Shown in pieces: positions 60,670 to 64,000 of a DNA stretch of 64,000 nucleotides. Source of the stretch: Nocardia abscessus. Lineage in GTDB: Bacteria > Actinomycetota > Actinomycetes > Mycobacteriales > Mycobacteriaceae. The notes beneath the pieces were generated by a model, which was not told where the DNA came from, ran no database searches, and saw only the letters and a list, made by a program, of their open reading frames with translations. The translations under genes and the position numbers were made by a program. The stretch spans positions 744,001 through 808,000 of the forward strand of contig NZ_JADLQO010000001.1 in assembly GCF_015477775.1 (NCBI RefSeq), written 5' to 3'. The stretch's first letter is position 1. Each line of letters opens with the position of its first letter.

Positions 60670-61667
60670 TCGTCGACCTCGCGGGCGAAGGCGTCCTGTC
60701 GAGCGGGCGTGATCCAGGAGGCGCGGAACGAGTTCCTGGCCAACTCGGCCAGCCGATCGATCCCGAGCCCGGCCTGCTCGGCGAGTGCGAGGTAGTTGTC
60801 GGCCACGTACGCGCCGAAGTACGCGGGGTCGTCGCTGTTGACCGTCACGGTCAGGCCGCGATCGAGCAGGCCGACGATCTCCGCCGACTTCATCTGCGCG
60901 GTGACGAACGAGTTCGACACCGGACAGCAGGTGAGCGCGATTCCCCCGGATTTCGCCAGTTCCACCAGACGGTCGTCCTCCACGATGTTCGTGCCGTGAT
61001 CGAGGCGGTCGACGGCGATATCCTCCAGTGCCTGGCGGATGTGCTCGACGGAATCCGGCTGGTCGATATCGCAGTGCATGGTGAGGAGGAACCCTTCGGC
61101 ACGGGCGCGCGCGAAGACGGCGGCGAACTTGCTCGGCGGGTTGCCGCGCTCGTCGGAGTCGAGCCCCACGCCGACGATCCAGCTCTTGTAAGGCAGCGCT
61201 TCCAGCAGCGTCGCCATGGCGTACTCCGCCGAATGGTCGCGCAGGAAGCACAGGATCAGCTCGGCCGAGATCCCCAGCTCGCGCCGGGCCCGTGCGATCG
61301 CCGACCGGTATCCGCTGATCACCGTGGGGAACGGAACGCCGCGCCCGGTGTGTGCCTGCGGATCGAAGAACAGTTCGACATGACGCACGCCTTGCCCGTG
61401 TGCCCGGCGCAGATAGTCGAACGCGAGATCGTGGAAATCCTCCGGCCGCTGCAGTACGCGCATCGCGGGGTAGTAGACCCGGAGGAACGACGTCAGGTCG
61501 TGGAATCGATAGGTCTGCTTGACCTCGTCCACGCTTTTCTCCGGCAGTTCGATGCCGTTGCGCCGGGCCAGGCGGAACTTCAGTTCCGGCTCCAGCGTCC
61601 CTTCCAGATGCAGGTGCAGCTCCGCTTTGGGCAATCCGCGGACGAAGGCGGCGAGATCCGAGGCCAT
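60648..61667 (-). CDS. Adenosine/adenine deaminase-like amidohydrolase
   Basis: 339 aa of the adenosine deaminase family. Metal ligands His18/His20 (HLHLEG), His198, the catalytic DHG (DRLDHGT) and NSDDP are retained. However the usual HAGE motif, whose Glu shuttles the proton, reads HCDID at 198-202. The substrate may therefore differ from adenosine. The gene separates DUF58 from RDD, an insertion relative to the mycobacterial cluster. Start at ATG 61667; 17 bp from DUF58. Confidence 0.82.
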   Translation of the reverse strand: MASDLAAFVRGLPKAELHLHLEGTLEPELKFRLARRNGIELPEKSVDEVKQTYRFHDLTSFLRVYYPAMRVLQRPEDFHDLAFDYLRRAHGQGVRHVELFFDPQAHTGRGVPFPTVISGYRSAIARARRELGISAELILCFLRDHSAEYAMATLLEALPYKSWIVGVGLDSDERGNPPSKFAAVFARARAEGFLLTMHCDIDQPDSVEHIRQALEDIAVDRLDHGTNIVEDDRLVELAKSGGIALTCCPVSNSFVTAQMKSAEIVGLLDRGLTVTVNSDDPAYFGAYVADNYLALAEQAGLGIDRLAELARNSFRASWITPARQDAFAREVDDYVAAYG

Positions 61668-61683
61668 GAGGACATGATCCTCC

Positions 61684-62979
61684 TCAGAGGGCGCCGGACT
61701 GCTTCAGTTCCAGGTATTCGTCCGCCAGGGCTTCCGGCAATCGCGCCGGGGACGCCGCAACGACCGCGATCCCGGTGCGGCGCAGCGATTCCTGCACCAG
61801 TGCCCGTTCGGCCAGCACGGATTCGGCCGCGGCCGCCGCGTAGAGGTCGGGCAGCGTGTCGCGCCGCACGGCGGCCGCGGCGACATCGGGGTCGGTCACC
61901 GAGACGATGAGCACCCGGTGCCGCTGCGCGAGCACCGGCAGCACGGGCAACAGGTTCTCCTCGACCGCCGCGCCGTCGAGGCTGGTGAACCAGACGACCA
62001 GGCTGCGCCGGCGGGTGCGCTGGATGGCCGCCCGCACCAGTCCGGCGCTGTCGGTGTCGACCAGGGCCGCGGTGATGCCCGCCATCGCGTGCATCAGCTT
62101 CAGCTGCAACCCTTTTCCACCCGCGCCACGGACCTCGGCGCGCGGTTGCCGGTCGAAGGCGAGCAGGTCGACCGAGTCCCCGGCAGCGGCCGCCAGACCG
62201 CCCAGCAGCAGGGCCGCCTCGATGCTCGCGTCCAAGCGCGTGCCCGCACCGACCCGGCCCGCGCTGACCCGCCCGGTGTCCAGCAGCATCAGCATGTGCC
62301 GGTTGCGCTCCGGGCGCCAGGTGCGGACCAGGACGTCGGTGGCGCGGGCGGTGGCGCGCCAGTCGATGGCGCGCACGTCGTCCCCGGCGACGTACTCGCG
62401 GAACGAGTCGAATTCGGTGCCCTGTCCGCGCAGGTTGGCCACATTGCGGCCGTCGAGATGCTGCAGCCGCTTGACTTTCGACCGCAGCAGCCGCTCGGCG
62501 CGGAACGCGGGCAGCGCGCGGATCCGGGCGGGCACGCTGCGCCTGGTCTGCCTGCCCGCCAGTCCGAGTGGGCCGAGCAGCCGCACCGTGACCTGGCCCG
62601 CGACCCGATCGCCCCGATAGGTGGGCGTGAGCGTGGTGCGCAGCCGGACCTTGGTGCCAGGAGCCAGATCCAGCCGGTGCGCGCGGGGTTCGGCGCGTGC
62701 GCTGTCGGGCCAGTCGTCCCACACCGTGCCGCGCAGCACGCGGGTTCCGGTGTTGACCGCCACGAGTTCCACCTCGGCGCTGCGCCCGAGCCGCACCGTG
62801 GTCATGGCCTCGCGGGAAAGTGTCAGCTCTCGCGCTCGCCCCGCCGCAGCGAGGTCGATGAGCAGCCCGGCCGCCAGGACGGAGGTCAGCACCACCACGC
62901 CGAGCAGGGACGGCAGGACCAGGGTGACGAACAGGGCCGCCACGCCTGCCGCGGCGGCCAGCCGACCGGTGACGACCAT
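61684..62979 (-). CDS. DUF58 (VWA-like) protein
   Basis: 431 aa. Two N-terminal membrane helices (about 5-45) are followed by a beta domain, then the DUF58 core with GQGTEFDSFREYVAGDDVRAIDWRATARATDVLVR. The VWA-like C-terminal domain has LLDTGRVSAGR. DUF58 and MoxR proteins form a chaperone-like pair for assembly of metal or membrane complexes. It begins 3 bp after moxR. Confidence 0.9.
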   Translation of the reverse strand: MVVTGRLAAAAGVAALFVTLVLPSLLGVVVLTSVLAAGLLIDLAAAGRARELTLSREAMTTVRLGRSAEVELVAVNTGTRVLRGTVWDDWPDSARAEPRAHRLDLAPGTKVRLRTTLTPTYRGDRVAGQVTVRLLGPLGLAGRQTRRSVPARIRALPAFRAERLLRSKVKRLQHLDGRNVANLRGQGTEFDSFREYVAGDDVRAIDWRATARATDVLVRTWRPERNRHMLMLLDTGRVSAGRVGAGTRLDASIEAALLLGGLAAAAGDSVDLLAFDRQPRAEVRGAGGKGLQLKLMHAMAGITAALVDTDSAGLVRAAIQRTRRRSLVVWFTSLDGAAVEENLLPVLPVLAQRHRVLIVSVTDPDVAAAAVRRDTLPDLYAAAAAESVLAERALVQESLRRTGIAVVAASPARLPEALADEYLELKQSGAL

Positions 62980-62982
62980 CGG

Positions 62983-63956
<974 letters not shown>

Positions 63957-63960
<4 letters not shown>

Positions 63961-64000
63961 TGCATCTCCTGTGGTTCGCGGGAGTTCCCGCATGCCGTGG
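63957..64000 (-). CDS. C-terminal end of an upstream gene (partial)
   Basis: A frame entering from beyond the window ends with TGA at 63957-63959, overlapping the moxR ATG by 4 bases. Only about 13 residues are visible (ending EPQEMQ). In the mycobacterial cluster a DUF4350 gene precedes moxR, so this may be its end; the sequence alone cannot show that. Confidence 0.4.

Overview
This is a high-GC actinobacterial chromosome segment that contains the replication origin. The organism is most likely a Nocardia or a close relative in the Corynebacteriales (Mycobacteriales). The gene order dnaA-dnaN-recF-dciA-gyrB-gyrA-DUF3566-tRNA-Ile, and further on ppiA-rhomboid-PH protein-crgA-pabA-pknB-pknA-pbpA-rodA-pstP-fhaB-fhaA-tRNA-Leu, matches the Mycobacterium tuberculosis origin neighbourhood (Rv0001 to Rv0020c), but with extra gene blocks. 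The MmpL exporter, the KstR-like operator and the type VII secretion-associated gene fit the same lineage. No species is claimed.

Layout. (1) 1-14,151: replication start region, with dnaA, an approximately 0.94 kb oriC, dnaN, recF, the helicase-loader candidate dciA, gyrB, gyrA and a DUF3566 membrane protein. One extra alpha/beta hydrolase lies between dciA and gyrB. (2) 14,292-23,972: tRNA-Ile, then two identical tRNA-Ala(UGC) genes in opposite orientation. They bracket an MmpL exporter, a TetR regulator and a five-gene, 4-base-overlap operon for aromatic catabolism (extradiol dioxygenase, FAH hydrolase, acyl-CoA ligase, DoxX protein, FAD monooxygenase). (3) 24,012-27,309: a divergent accessory pair of operons, a small lonely-Cys/CHAT-like protein with its T7SS-associated partner and a ParA plus HTH partner, separated by a region carrying a perfect 30-bp palindrome. 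(4) 27,644-34,432: NlpC/P60 hydrolase, DUF1275 protein, an SDR-PPOX pair, a short acyl-CoA-dehydrogenase-like gene and a DrrAB-like ABC exporter. (5) 34,448-49,504: the conserved cell-division and Ser/Thr-kinase cluster, with a candidate parS and an ectopic DnaA-box pair. (6) 49,513-56,446: repeats, small unknown genes, an XRE/aminotransferase/AlaDH-PntA operon, and an SDR behind a KstR-like site. (7) 56,555-64,000: a secreted beta-propeller-like protein and a moxR-DUF58-(adenosine deaminase)-RDD/SpoIIM cluster similar to M. tuberculosis Rv3691-Rv3695.

How it fits together. DnaA boxes recur upstream of dnaA, in oriC, upstream of recF, at the recF stop and upstream of dciA, and again at 36.74 kb, so DnaA may tie several of these genes to the replication cycle. 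The most unusual DNA signals are an array of eight CTCGAG palindromes in oriC, whose spacings are mostly multiples of about 11 bp; six tandem 11-bp repeats next to it; a DnaA-trio-like element; and the 30-bp palindrome upstream of the accessory parA. All positions and motif matches were read by eye. Family assignments rest on motif recognition without database searches.
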